Shown here one piece after another: positions 44,209-56,400 of a stretch of DNA of 64,000 nucleotides. Source of the DNA: Polyangia bacterium. GTDB taxonomy: Bacteria > Myxococcota_A > Polyangia > Nannocystales > Nannocystaceae. How positions within the stretch are numbered: position 1 is the stretch's first letter; each line of letters begins with the position of its first letter. The notes under the pieces were generated by a model, which saw only the letters and a program-made list of their open reading frames with translations, was not told the origin of the DNA and ran no database searches. Made by a program: the position numbers and the translations under genes. The DNA is taken from the NCBI GenBank assembly GCA_030429545.1, contig JAUIFF010000003.1, positions 124,001-188,000 of the forward strand, given 5' to 3'.

Positions 44209-46173
44209 ATGCATACAATTTTAGTTGCCAACCGCGGTGAAATCGCCTGCCGAATCATCCGGACCGCCCGTGCCGAGGGTTACAAAACCGTCGCCGTCTT
44301 TAGCGATGCCGATAGCGATGCCCCCCACGTCGCCGCCGCAGACCTCGCCGTTGCCATCGGCGGGACGCTGGCGAGCGAGAGCTATCTTTGTATCGACAAG
44401 ATTCTCGACGCGGCCGCGCGCACGGGTGCCGATGCCATCCATCCGGGTTACGGGTTTTTGTCGGAACGCAGCGAGTTTGCCCGCGCCTGCGCCGATGCGG
44501 GGCTCACGTTTATCGGGCCCCCGGCAGCCGCGATCGAGCTCATGGGCAACAAGGCGGCCGCAAAACGCAAGATGATCGCCGCCGGTGTCCCCTGCGTGCC
44601 GGGCTATCACGCATCCGAAGGCTCGCCCGACGATGCGACGTTGGCCGCCGCGGCCGAGCGTGTCGGCTACCCCCTGCTGGTCAAGGCCGCCGCCGGGGGT
44701 GGTGGCCGGGGTATGCGACTGGTCGAACGCGCCGAAGACCTCCCCGCGGCACTCCAATCGGCCCGCTCCGAGGCAGGCAATGCGTTTGGCAGCGACGAAC
44801 TACTGCTCGAGCGCGCGATTGTCAACGGCCGGCATATCGAGATCCAAGTTTTTGCAGATACACATGGGCAAACAATCCACCTCGGGGAGCGCGATTGTTC
44901 GGTCCAGCGCCGCCATCAAAAAGTCGTCGAAGAGGCCCCCTCACCCGCCGTCGATGAACTGCTGCGGGCGCGTATGGGGGCCGCTGCCGTCGACGCGGCC
45001 GCTGCCATTGGCTACGTCGGCGCAGGTACGGTTGAGTTTTTGCTCGGGGATGATGGCGAGTTTTACTTTCTCGAGATGAACACGCGGTTGCAGGTTGAGC
45101 ACCCCGTGACCGAGCTGGTGTACGGCGTCGATTTGGTCGCCTGGCAGCTCGCAATCGCCGAAGGTGCGCCGCTGCCATTCGACCAATCGCAGGTGGAGGC
45201 CAACGGGCACGCGATTGAAGTTCGCCTCTATGCCGAAGATCCCTACGCCGGCTACCTCCCGCAATCCGGGCCGATCGCCCTGTGGGAGCCCGCCTGTGCA
45301 GCTGGCGTTCGCATCGACCACGGCATTCGCTCAGGCCTGGCGGTCACGCCCTACTACGACCCAATGGTGGCCAAGGTCATTGCCCACGGCGCATCGCGTG
45401 AACAGGCGAGGCGGCGGCTTTGTCGGGCACTCGAGCGCTCCGTTTTACTCGGGCTCCGGCACAACCGCGGTTTTTTGATCGATGTACTATCACACAAAAC
45501 CTTTATCTCAGGCGGGGCGACGACCCAGTTTCTCGACCACGCTGGCGACGAGCTCACGAGCCCCCGTACCCCGCCGCCACTGGTTTGGGCCGCCGCCGCA
45601 CTCGCGTGGGCGATGCGTGGTCAGACCAACCTCGATGGCTGGCGCACCAGCACGCCGCTTCAAAGCACACTCGAACTCCAATGCGGCGACAAACGGGCAG
45701 CGCTGCAATGGACGATTGCCGCCGGTGGAATTGAACTTTCGGGCATCCCGCAGGCCGATGCCGCCACCCACATTCGTCCCCACTCACGCGACGGCGCGTG
45801 GTTGTGGGTCGAACACGACGGCATCCGCCAACAGATTTGCACATACATTGATAGCGACGAGCAGATCCATGTCCACGTGGCACAGGGTAGCTTTATCCTG
45901 TCCCGCCCACCGCCGGCACAGGCCGCCGACGAAGCCCAAAGCGGAACCCTGCGTGCGCCTACCGGAGGCCGGGTGCTCGCGGTTCATGTCGGAGTGGGCG
46001 ACGAGGTCACAGCCGGCCAGGCACTCGTGGTGCTCGAGGCCATGAAAATCGAAACCACCATCGCCGCGCCATTTGCCGGCAAGGTCGTGGAGATCGCGGC
46101 CAAAGCCGGCGGACAGGTGCGCCAGCGGAGCGTGCTGGTCACGCTCGCGCCCCATGCCAAGACCGCTGACTGA
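44209..46173 (+). CDS. Acyl-CoA carboxylase alpha subunit (biotin carboxylase + BCCP)
   Basis: 654 residues from ATG 44209, chosen over a TTG six bases upstream because AAGGA lies six bases before it. Biotin carboxylase about 1-450: ILVANRGEIACRIIRTAR, DAIHPGYGFLSER, KAAAGGGGRGMR (ATP-grasp glycine loop), ERDCSVQRRHQKVVEE, FLEMNTRLQVEHPVTE. A less conserved BT-type linker domain follows, then the biotinyl domain with EAMKIETTI; the biotinylated Lys is at about 611. Together with the beta subunit at 41637 it forms the holoenzyme that carboxylates a 3-methyl-branched 2-enoyl-CoA. A TGCACATGCA palindrome overlaps the start codon. Confidence 0.95.
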   Translation: MHTILVANRGEIACRIIRTARAEGYKTVAVFSDADSDAPHVAAADLAVAIGGTLASESYLCIDKILDAAARTGADAIHPGYGFLSERSEFARACADAGLTFIGPPAAAIELMGNKAAAKRKMIAAGVPCVPGYHASEGSPDDATLAAAAERVGYPLLVKAAAGGGGRGMRLVERAEDLPAALQSARSEAGNAFGSDELLLERAIVNGRHIEIQVFADTHGQTIHLGERDCSVQRRHQKVVEEAPSPAVDELLRARMGAAAVDAAAAIGYVGAGTVEFLLGDDGEFYFLEMNTRLQVEHPVTELVYGVDLVAWQLAIAEGAPLPFDQSQVEANGHAIEVRLYAEDPYAGYLPQSGPIALWEPACAAGVRIDHGIRSGLAVTPYYDPMVAKVIAHGASREQARRRLCRALERSVLLGLRHNRGFLIDVLSHKTFISGGATTQFLDHAGDELTSPRTPPPLVWAAAALAWAMRGQTNLDGWRTSTPLQSTLELQCGDKRAALQWTIAAGGIELSGIPQADAATHIRPHSRDGAWLWVEHDGIRQQICTYIDSDEQIHVHVAQGSFILSRPPPAQAADEAQSGTLRAPTGGRVLAVHVGVGDEVTAGQALVVLEAMKIETTIAAPFAGKVVEIAAKAGGQVRQRSVLVTLAPHAKTAD

Positions 46174-46217
46174 ACACAGCAAACTTGTACACACAAAAAT
46201 CGATTCGAGGTTAGCCG

Positions 46218-47087
46218 ATGTCCGATAAAGCGATCATTACCTGTGCCCTCACTGGCGTTCTCACCGATCCCAAACGCTACCCGGTTCCGGTCACGGTTGA
46301 CGAAATGGCCACCGCGGCGCGCCAGGCCTACGACGCCGGCGCAGCAATCGTGCATGTACACTTTCGTGACCAGTCGCCCGGGATGGGCCACATGCCCACC
46401 TGGGATCCCGACGTCGCCCATGCCGTCGACCAGGCGATCCGCGAGGCCTGCCCGGGGATCATTTTCAACATGAGCACCGGGGTCATGGGCGCGGATATTT
46501 CCGGCCCACTCGCCTGTATGCGCAGGATCCGACCTGAGATCGCTGCCTGCAACTCGGGTTCACTCAACTACCTCAAGGCCCGGCGCACGGGCACATGGGC
46601 GTGGCCGCCACTTTTGTTCGACAACCCCGTAAGCAAGGTCCAAGCCTACCTGGATGTGATGGCCGAAACCGGCTCGCGCCCCGAGTTCGAGTGCTTCGAT
46701 GTGGGCATCGTGCGCTCGGTCGGGCTATTTGTCGATGTTGGGATGGCGACAGATCCCCACTACAACTTTGTGATGGGTGTCGCCTCGGGCATGCCCCTCG
46801 ACACCGACCTACTCGCGTTGCTGCAGCGCTACATCAAGCCCAACTCGTCGTGGGAGGTGACCGCTATCGGGCGCGCGGATGTGTGGCCACTGCACCAGCG
46901 CGCGGCCGAACTCGGCGGGGCGCTTCGCACCGGGCTCGAGGACACATTTTATTTGCCCAACGGCGAGCGGGCGCAAAACAACGGCCAATTGATCGAGGCG
47001 CTTGCGACCTGTGCCCGCAATGCCGGGCGCGAACCAGCATCGCCGGCCGAGGCCCGCGCAATGCTGGGACTATCCCCGCGCGCCTGA
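46218..47087 (+). CDS. Beta-keto acid cleavage enzyme (BKACE, DUF849)
   Basis: 289 residues, TIM-barrel. IVHVHFRDQ (about 45-53) supplies the two zinc-binding histidines and the acid of the HxHxRD-like motif; NMSTGVMG, CNSGSLNYL, EFECFDVGIVRSVG and NGQLIE are further family elements. These Zn enzymes condense a beta-keto acid with acetyl-CoA and split it to acetoacetate and a new CoA ester. In liu and atu clusters the last step is normally an HMG-CoA lyase; none is visible here and BKACE stands in its place, 44 bases after the alpha subunit. It may process a 3-oxo acid from the pathway or feed acetoacetate formation. GAGG precedes ATG 46218. Confidence 0.88.
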   Translation: MSDKAIITCALTGVLTDPKRYPVPVTVDEMATAARQAYDAGAAIVHVHFRDQSPGMGHMPTWDPDVAHAVDQAIREACPGIIFNMSTGVMGADISGPLACMRRIRPEIAACNSGSLNYLKARRTGTWAWPPLLFDNPVSKVQAYLDVMAETGSRPEFECFDVGIVRSVGLFVDVGMATDPHYNFVMGVASGMPLDTDLLALLQRYIKPNSSWEVTAIGRADVWPLHQRAAELGGALRTGLEDTFYLPNGERAQNNGQLIEALATCARNAGREPASPAEARAMLGLSPRA

Positions 47088-47421
47088 CAGTGTTTGCGGT
47101 GTGTGCATCTGCAATCCTGCGCGATAATCCGGCATCCACATACGCTTACTGTCCGGACAGTGTGTGTGTATGCAATCGCCGCCACAACAACGCGCCCGAC
47201 AGCGCAGCACATGTGTGGCATAGCCTTGGGGTTGCAGGCGCGAAACCACTGAGCTGTCGCGCGATAGCAACACTTGCCGATGCACAGGCCGCAATCCCGC
47301 GCTGCCCCGCGCGAACTTTGGTGGCTTGGGCGAAAACCATCGGTCCGGCCAATGGGACGGTCTTGCTATAGTTCGCCCGCCCCGTGAGGGCCCGCCCATG
47401 GCGGATTGGAGGCGCTAGGCG
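47088..47421. other. Intergenic region with palindromes
   Basis: 334 bases without a gene. They hold a TGCATCTGCA palindrome (47104-47113) and, at 47148-47161, the perfect 14-mer ACTGTCCGGACAGT with further imperfect pairing on both sides (about 47138-47171), which could be the operon terminator or an operator. TATAGT at 47367-47372 is a possible -10 element for the large TPR gene. GGAGG at 47408-47412 is its ribosome site. Confidence 0.5.
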
Positions 47422-50400
47422 ATGAGTCCTGCTGATAACGACCCCGGTATTGAACGATCTTTTCTCGCGGCCCTCGGAGCAGCCGAGCGTTCGCCCGAGA
47501 GCGACGACGCATGGGACCACCTCGAAGAACTCGCCGATCAACTACAGCGGCCCGAGGAGGTCGCAAATTTGTATCAGCAAATTCTCCGGAGCGGGTTGTC
47601 GCAGAGCCTCCACGACCACCTCGCCAATCGCGCGGTCAACTTTCATGAGGAGTGGTTTGGCGACAATCCCAAGGCGACTGCCAAACTCCTTGGCGAAATT
47701 GTCGAGCGTGACCCACAGGCCAGGTGGGCGTTTGACCGTCTCACCGTTGTCTTGACCTCGGCGGAGCAGTGGGGCGACCTCCTCGGCGTCTACGACCGGG
47801 CGATGGCCGAGACCCGCGACAAGAAGTTGCGTAAGCAACTGCTTACCGACGCCGCCCACGTCGCCAAGGACTTTGCCAACGAGGCCGATCGCGCCGCCGA
47901 CTACATGACCGAGCTTTTGTTGCTCGACTCCGACAACCAAAAACTCGAGGGCTCGCTGGCACGACTGCTCGAGCGGCAGTCGCGGTGGGAAGACCTGATC
48001 GCCCTGTGGCGGCGCAAACTCGACTCGCTCGCCCCGGTCGAGGCCCGCCAGTTGCGGGTTCAAATTGCCCGCTGTTATCGCGAGCAGCTTTCACAATTCG
48101 ACCGCACGCTCCACGAACTCGACTCCGTCCTGACCGAGAGCCCGGGACACGAGGAGTCGTGCAAGGAACTCGAGCAGGTACTCACGCTCGAAAAGGCCAA
48201 GGTCGAGCAGCGCAAATCGGCGCTTGCGATGTTGCGAAAAAACTACGACGCGGCCGAACGTCCCCGCGATGTTGTCCGTGTGCTCGAGCGGGCCCTGGGG
48301 TTTTTAGAGGCCGAAGACCGCCGAGCTGCTCACCGAGAGCTCGGCGCTCGCCTGGCGATCCTTGGCGACGATGAGGAGGCGATGCGCCACTACGGCGCGT
48401 TGCTCGAGGGCGACCCCGCCGACGCCGATGCCCTCAAGCAACTGCGACAGATCGCCCAGCGTTCGGGCCACCACGACCTGCATGTCAAAGCTCTGGTGGC
48501 GGCTGCCGACCTCGCACTAGATGGTGGCCTTCAGGTCATGTTGCTGCTCGAAGCGGCCCACCGTACACGCGACATTCTAAAAGATGCAGACACATCTATT
48601 TCGCTGTACCAACGTGTCCTCAACTCGGAAGATGCCGACCCGGTCGCGGCCCTGACCGCTGCCCATATCCTCAACGAGCTGTTGGCGGCTGCCGGCCGCG
48701 CTGAAGAGCGCCTTGCCGTGCTCGAGCGCCTGGCAAAAATCGAAAAAGTCACCGCGATTCGCCGCGCTGTCCTGGGCGAGGCCGCGGTCCTAGCCGCGGA
48801 GCTCGGCGACGTCGACCGCTCACTTCATGATTGGCGTCGCCGCCTCAAACTCGACCCCAACGACCTCGAATCGCTCAATGCCCTCGTCCAGCTGCTGGCC
48901 GGGGAGAACCGACATGGCGAGCTCGTCGAAGTGTTGAGCATGCGGGCCGACGCGCCGGTCGTTGCTCAACAACGCCGGATGGACCTGGTGTGGATCGCCC
49001 GCCTGCAGGCCGAAAAACTCGGGCGTCTCGGCGATGCGATCGATACCTGGCTCAAGATTCGCCAGGAGTTTGGCGAGGACGACGACATGCTCGACGCACT
49101 CGACGAACTACTTTCGGTCGAGAACCGGTTTGAGGAGCTCGTCACCCTGCTCGACGGCTCGGCGGCGGAAGGCCGCGGACGCACAGCCGACCTCCTCGCG
49201 CGGGTCGGCGACATCCTGCGCTGCGAGCTTCAACGTGCGGAGCAGGCTGCGGTCTGCTACGCCCAATCCCTCGCAGTCGTCCCCGAGCACAATGTCGCCC
49301 GGGTCGGCCTGCGCGAGCTTTTGCAGGTCAAGGCCTGCCGCGAAGCCTCGGTCACGGCCCTGGTCCGTGCATATGAAACGACTGATGATTGGGGCCAGAT
49401 CCTCGAAGTCGTTGAGCCCCGACTTTCGGTGACCAACGACCCGGTGCGCCGGGCCAGCATTTTGCGCGAGTCGGCCAATCTCTGGCTCGACCGGGCAGAC
49501 GATGCCGACGCGGCTCTTCGAGCACTGGTCCGCGCCTTCCCCCTCGACCCGACCAACGTCGCACTCGAGCATGAGATGCTGCGCCTCGCCTCCGTGGTGG
49601 GACTGTGGGGCGAAACCGCCGACGCGTTAGCTGCCGGGGCCGAGCGGGCAGTCGACAATCCGTCGCGCTCTGCTCAGTTGAGCTTTGCCGAGGGTGGCAT
49701 TCGCGAACACGAACTGCGCGACCCAATGGGAGCAACGGATGCCTATCTTGCGGCCGCCCGGCTCGACCCCCAACGCCTCGAGATCCACGAGGCTGTCGCG
49801 CGCTGTGCTGCCCAGGCCGCGCGCTGGGGCGAGGCCGCGGCTGCGGCTGTCCACTCGCTGCAAGTCCGCGAGCGCCTCGAAGGTTCGATTGTTGAAAACC
49901 TCGAAGACACCGCCCAAACACAAAATGCCTGGCATGAGCTGGCCAACGCGTTTGAACGCACCGTCCTCGAAAACGCCGCACTGCTGCGCCCCACCCTGAC
50001 GTGGGCGTTGGAGATGAAACTCGCTAGCTGGTTTGTCCGCGCCGAAGACTTGGACGGGGCCGAACGTTCGGCCCGGCGGGCTGTCACCGGGGAACCGACC
50101 AACATCGATTCGCTCAACCTGTTGGCCGGCCTGCAACGAGAGCGCGTCCCTGCCCGGCTCGTCGATACCCTGTTGCAACTCGACAGCCTCAACGACAACG
50201 ACCTCGACACCCTGCGCGAGGCCTGTGACGTCACCCGGGAGCTCGGCAACGAGTCGAAGCTGCAGGGCATTTTGGTGCGACTGTTTCGCAAATCCGCACG
50301 CATGTGGGCCCGCAACGACCCGGCCAGTGGCGAGCACCAAGTGGAGGATTGTGCCAAGTGGGCGCTTGAAAACTTGGTGGCACTACAACTATCGAAGCGT

Positions 50401-53400
50401 TCGATCGAGCAGGCCGTGCGTACCCTTCTCGACGGCGCAACCCTACCGGTCGCACCCGAGGAATCCCGCAGTATTCGCCGCCGCGCTGCCGAGCTGCTGG
50501 CCGAGGATGGTCAGCGCGACCGGGCGATCGGACTGTTGCTCGGGATTTTCGCCGAGCAGCCCGACGACCTGCAAATCCTGACGCGACTGGCCAGCCTGTG
50601 CGACGAGGCCGGCCGCACAACCGAGCTTTTGAGCCTGCGTCGCCAGGAACTCGAACTCACCGACGACCAGGACCGTCGGCTCGAACTCCGCCTCGAGATT
50701 TCCCAACTCACCGGCAGCATCGAGGCCCAACGCGGGCGGGTCGACAGCCTCAAGGACAACCTGGCTGAGATGCCAGGCCACCCTGAGTCGGTCACGGCCC
50801 TCGAAAAGTTGCTGACACAACGAAACAAGCTTCCCGAACTCACGGCGATCCTCGAGCAGCAGGCTGGGTTTTTGGGCAAGTCCAATCCGGCGGCCAGTGC
50901 TGACCTCTGGACCCGCTCGGCCGTGTACGCCGAAAAATCACTCGACGATGCCAACCGGGCCATCGCCGACCTTGAAAAGGCAGTGGCCCTCGAACCCAAG
51001 CCTCGACGTCTCGACGACCTCGCTCGCCTGTGCTTGGCCCAATCTCGCCCGGCCGAGGCTGCACAGTGGTTGCTCGCCCGCCTCAACGACGCCGCCGAAA
51101 ACGAACGGGTTGCGATTCGTATCAAGCTCGCCCGCGCCCAAGTGCGTGCGGGCCAGGAAGAGGCGGCTATCGAAACCCTGGAGCAGGCCTTTACCGAGGC
51201 TCCTCGCAACGGCGAAGTCCGCAAGCTGCTGCTTGGACTCTACCGTCAACGCGAAGACTGGCCAGCCCTGGCATCCACCCTTTCCCGGGCAGCAGGACAC
51301 ATCGGCGACACCGCAACGATCCTGGGATATGCCCGCGAGTCCGCCGAAATCTACGCCCGTCTTGGGACGCCGGAGCAGTCGGTTCCGGTGCTGCGCAAGG
51401 CCGTCGAACTCGCCCCCGCCGACCGCCCGCTGCGGGGCATGCTCGCCGAGGGCCTGTTGGCAGCCGGCGAACTCGACGAGGCGCAGTCGTTGCTCGAGCA
51501 ACTGATCAAGGACTTCGGCCGCCGGCGCTCCGCCGCCCGAGCTTTGGTGCACTTACAACTAGCTCGGGTGTTTCATGCCCAGGGCAAGGTCCAGGAGGCG
51601 ATCGAGTCACTCGAAACTGCCTCGCGCATGGACTCGGCCAACACCAAAATCCTGCGCACCCTGGCCGAACTCGCCCAGGCCGACGGTCAGTACGATCGGG
51701 CCGAACGGGCCTACCGCACACTCCTGGTCAATGTCCGGCGCAGCAGTCAAAACGAGACGCCTTCGGACATCGGCCCGTGCGAAGTCATGCTCGAGCTGTC
51801 GCGGATCGCCGCCGAGCGTGGAGATGCCGACCGCGCGGCGGAGCTCATCGAGTCGGCGCTCGAGGTCCTGGGCTCAGGCGACGATGAACTCGAGCGACTC
51901 AAGACCGACCTCGCGGCCCGCAACGAGCATGAGTTGTTGCGCCGCGTGCTCAAAACCCGGCTTGAACATGTCGAAGAAGGCACCACCCGGGCCGACCTCC
52001 TCAACGATCTCGCGGGCGTACTCGAAGGACCGCTCGAGCGCCCGAGCGACGCGTTTGCCATGCGCCTCGACGCCATTGCCAGCGACCCGGGCAGCCCACC
52101 GCGCTACGAGCCGGCCCGCAAACTGGCTGAGACCCTCGACAAGACCGAGGCGTACCGCAAACACCTGCAGGACCTATTGGCCGCGTCTCGCCGCGAAAGC
52201 GATGCCCACATCCGCTGTGAGCTTCTGCTGCGACTCGGCGAGGTTTCGGAGCACGCCGAGGCGTTCGACGAGGCCGCAGACTTGTATTTGCAAGCCGAGG
52301 CCACTGGCGTGCGCAAGGTCGATGTCTGGCGTGCCCAGGCCCGTCTCGCCGCTGCCCGTGGCGACCGCGAGCTACAAATGGTGCTGCTCGAGCAACTCGT
52401 GAGCCTCGGCGCCGACCAGGCCGAGACCCGTGCAGATGCATTTTATCGGATGGCCGAGGTCCATCTCGCCGATGCTACTGCGGTCGGCGAGGGTGTCGAA
52501 GCCCTGCGCCAGGCCCTCGACGAATCGCCCCACTACGAACGTGCCGGCATGATTCTCCGCCGCGCCTGTGAGGCCCATCCCCCGCACAACGACCTCCTCG
52601 ACCTCTATGAGTTGGTCGCGCGCAAGTCGACCGATCAGGGCATGCTCCTGCACTACCTCGAGCGTCGCGCCAACCAGGCCAACCGCAACGTGCTCGAGAC
52701 CATCGCCGTGGCCCGCGAAGGCGTCGACCTCGGTATCGAACTCTACGAATGGGAGCGGGCCGAAGCGCTGTTGATGCGGGCGATCGAACTCGGCGAAGAT
52801 GCCCCCGGCGGGCTCGCAGCTGTCGATTGGGCCATGTTGACCCTGGCCCGTCGCCGCCATGAAACCGGTGATGCAGCGGGCGCCGTCAAGTGGCTGGGTG
52901 AAGCCATCGACGTGGCGGTGTCCGACGAGGTTTTGGCACTCGCGCGAGAGGTCGCCAAACAGGCAGGAGGCCCGGATGGCGACCTGACGTTGGCCGCCAA
53001 GCTCTACGAGCGGATGGTCGAGCGCGAACCGACGGCGCGGGAGGGCTGGGCTCCGTTGGCGGCTATCTACCGCCAGCTCGGCGACCTCGACAGTCTCGAC
53101 CGCTTGGTCCTCGAAACCCTCGATGGCCTCCAGACCGCCGGCGAACGCAACGAACTGCGCCTCGAACTCGCCCAAGCCCTGCTGGCGACCGACGGGCGCG
53201 GCGAGGATGCGGTCCGCGTCCTCAACGACATCCTGTTTGATCAGCCAGATCATGCCGAGGCCCAACACCTGCTGGCCGAGCACCTCGAAGCCAGCGGCGA
53301 TACCGACGGCCTTCTCAACCTGTTGCGTACGCAACGAATGGCAGCCCAGGAACGCGGCGATACAGCTGCGCTCAAGACCATTTCGATGGAGCTCGCTCGC

Positions 53401-56400
53401 CGTCTGCGCGGCCGGGACATCAGCGAGGCCCGGTCGGTATGCGAGTCGGCGCTTGCGTATACACCTGAGGATGTTGAGCTCCTGCGTATGATGCTCGACC
53501 TCGACGAGGGCGCCTACGAAGTTCACGAGCGAGCAGCCCTGCTCGAGCGCTTACTCAAGGTCGAAGAGGTGCAACGCGTACCTGCCCTCGCACTCGCGCT
53601 GGTCGACCTACGAGAGCAGCAAGGCGACAAGATGGGGGCACTGCAAGCTTTGCAACACGGTTATCGCCGCGTGCCCGGACATCCCGATCTCCACGGTCCA
53701 CTCGAGCAGCGCTACCGCGACGCCGAGGACTTCGACGGCCTGTTCTCGATGCTGGTCGACGCCGCCGGGGCCGAGGGTACGTCTGACAACAATGCTGCCA
53801 ACCTCCTGTGTCAGGCCGCTGTGGTCAAGCGCGACCTCCTCGACGACCCGGCCAATGCCGTCGATTTACTTGTACGAGCATGTAAGCTCGGCGATGGCGC
53901 CCACAACCTGCAACTCGAACTCGCGCAGACCCAGGCACGTGCACGTCGGTTCGCCGACGCGATTGCCACGTTGACCGCCTGTCTCGAGCAGGTGGGCGAC
54001 GAACCGGCCATGCGGCTCGACCTGTTGCGCCGCCGTGCTGCGGTACACAACAGTGCCGGCGACCGTGTCGATGCCGTGGCCGATCTCGACGCCGCCCACA
54101 AAATCGACGCGGCCGCCGTGGCCGACGACCTGATGCACGCCCTCAACGGTTTGCGTATCGACTCGGGTATCGCCGGAGACAATGAAACCGAACGCACCCT
54201 GACCCTGCGTCTGTATGACCTGCGGTTGGCGTCACAGCAACGGGTCGAGGCCCGCGAGCTGTTGGTCGGTTGGGTACGTGAACATACAAATGATGTCGAA
54301 GCCCTCCAACGCCTGCGCTCGCTCGACCGCAGCTCGGGCCGCTGGGAGGATGTCGTCAAGACCTGCCAACAACTGTGCCGCCTACTCGAAGGCCAGGCAC
54401 AGATCGATGCCGCACTCGGGCTGGTCGAGGCTTGCGGCTCCCTGCAACGCCTGCCAGATGCCCGCGAAACGCTCGAGCAGGTTCGGGAGCAACAACCTCA
54501 AAGCCAGGCAATTCGTGATCACCTGCGGGTGATTTACCGAACCGCCGGCGGTGAGTCGGCCCGCGAACTTGCGGGTGTCCTGCTCGACGATGCACGCTCC
54601 GGAAAAAGCAGTCAGCCACGCTTGGCACTGTTGCGTGAGGCCGGAGACCTCTACCTCGGTTGCGGTGACCACAAAGCCGCGATCCCGGTGCTGCGCGAGG
54701 TCTTGGCCGATGCCCCCGACGACCGCGAGACCATCCAGTTGCTCGCGCGGGCCCTGAGCGAGGCCGGCGACTTGGATGGTGCACGGACACTGGTGGGCGA
54801 GCAACTTCAGCGCGCCGACGACTCGCAGTGGCAACTCTCGCTGCTCAAACTGCGGGCCACCTACCATCAAGCAGCCGGAGCCTTGGCCGATGCCGTCGCC
54901 GATCTTGAAAGTGCATATGCAATCGATCCGGCGACGGTAGCCGAGCCACTTGTCGAAGCCCTAGCAGCGATGCGCGGGCAGGCCGACAACGCCGCCGAGC
55001 GCACGGTCGTGATGCGGCTTTACCAGGTCCAACTCGAACGCGGAGCCCGCGATGCCGCCCGCGATCTGTTGGTCGGGTGGACACAGACCGCGAGCGACGA
55101 TGTCGACGCCCTCCAGCTGCTGCGGAAACATCGGGCCAAGGATGGCGACTGGACCGAAGTCGCCGATATCTGCCGCCAACTCCTCACCCTGGTGACGGGC
55201 GAGGACCAGGCCGAGGCTGCCATTGGGCTATTTGATGCGTGTACAAAGATGGCGAGCCCAGATGCCGCCCGCGATGGTCTTGAAACCGTCCAGTCGGCGC
55301 AGCCTGAGCACCAGGGTGTCCGCTCGCGCCTACGGTCGATCTACGAGGCCAACGGAGCCGACATCGAACTCGCCAAGCTGGTGCTGCTCGACGCCGCCGA
55401 GGCGACCGACGACGCGACCCGACTCGAGCACCTGCGGCGGGCCAGCACCCTCCTGCTCGGCGGGGGCGAGACTGAGACCGCGATCCCGGTGCTCTTGCAG
55501 ATCATTGAACTCGACCAACTCGACACCGAGACTGTGTTTGCACTGACCGACGCCTACCTCGCGACCGGGCAACACGAGCAGGCTGCAAAGACCCTTGGTC
55601 GGGCGATGGAGGCCCTCACCGCTGCCGAACAGCCCGTGCTCGAGCTGCTGCGTCGTCGGGCCGCTGTCCGCCAGGAAGGTGGGGACGGCGAGGGTGGACT
55701 CGAGGATCTTGAAGCTGCCTATAAACTTGATGCTGCAACGGTTTCAGCAGAACTCGAGGATGCGATCTTGGACCTGCGGGCCGCCGCTGCGGATGCCGGT
55801 GACACGGCCAAACAACGCGACCTCAGCCTCCGGCTGTGCGAGGTCCGACTCGACCGCGGCGACCGGGCGGATGCCCGCGACATCCTCACGGAACTCGCCG
55901 AGCGGGCCCCCGATGATCTGGAAGTCCTCCACCGCCTGCGCGCGGTCGATACTGCCGACGAGAACTGGGCAGGTGTCGCCGAGGTTTGTCGGCGCTTGGC
56001 GGAGGTCGACGAAGGCCCACGACAGATCGAGGCTGCACTCTCGCTGCTGCAAGCCTGTAGTGAACTCGGACACCCCGAGGACGCCCGCGAAGGCCTGGAG
56101 GTCGCCCGCCGGGCCCAACCGGAAGCCGCCGGAGAACTCCGTGATGCCCTCCGCGAAATCTACGAAGCGCTGGAGGCCGATCGCGAGCTCGCCGACATCC
56201 TGCTCGACGATGCCCAGTACGCCGCCGACGATGCCCTCCGGCTCGATTTCTTGCGCCGCGCGGGAGAGCTGCTGCTCAATGTCGAGGACACGGAGGCAGC
56301 GATTCCCGTGCTCGAAGAGGTGTACAAGCTCGACCCCACCGATCACGACACCGTCGTAATTCTTGCAGATGCACATATGATGACGGGAAACCTCGACAAG

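Noticed and set aside
43107..44258. A 383-codon frame antisense to the hydratase gene
   Set aside because: The crotonase motifs on the plus strand are unmistakable; the antisense frame is low-complexity.
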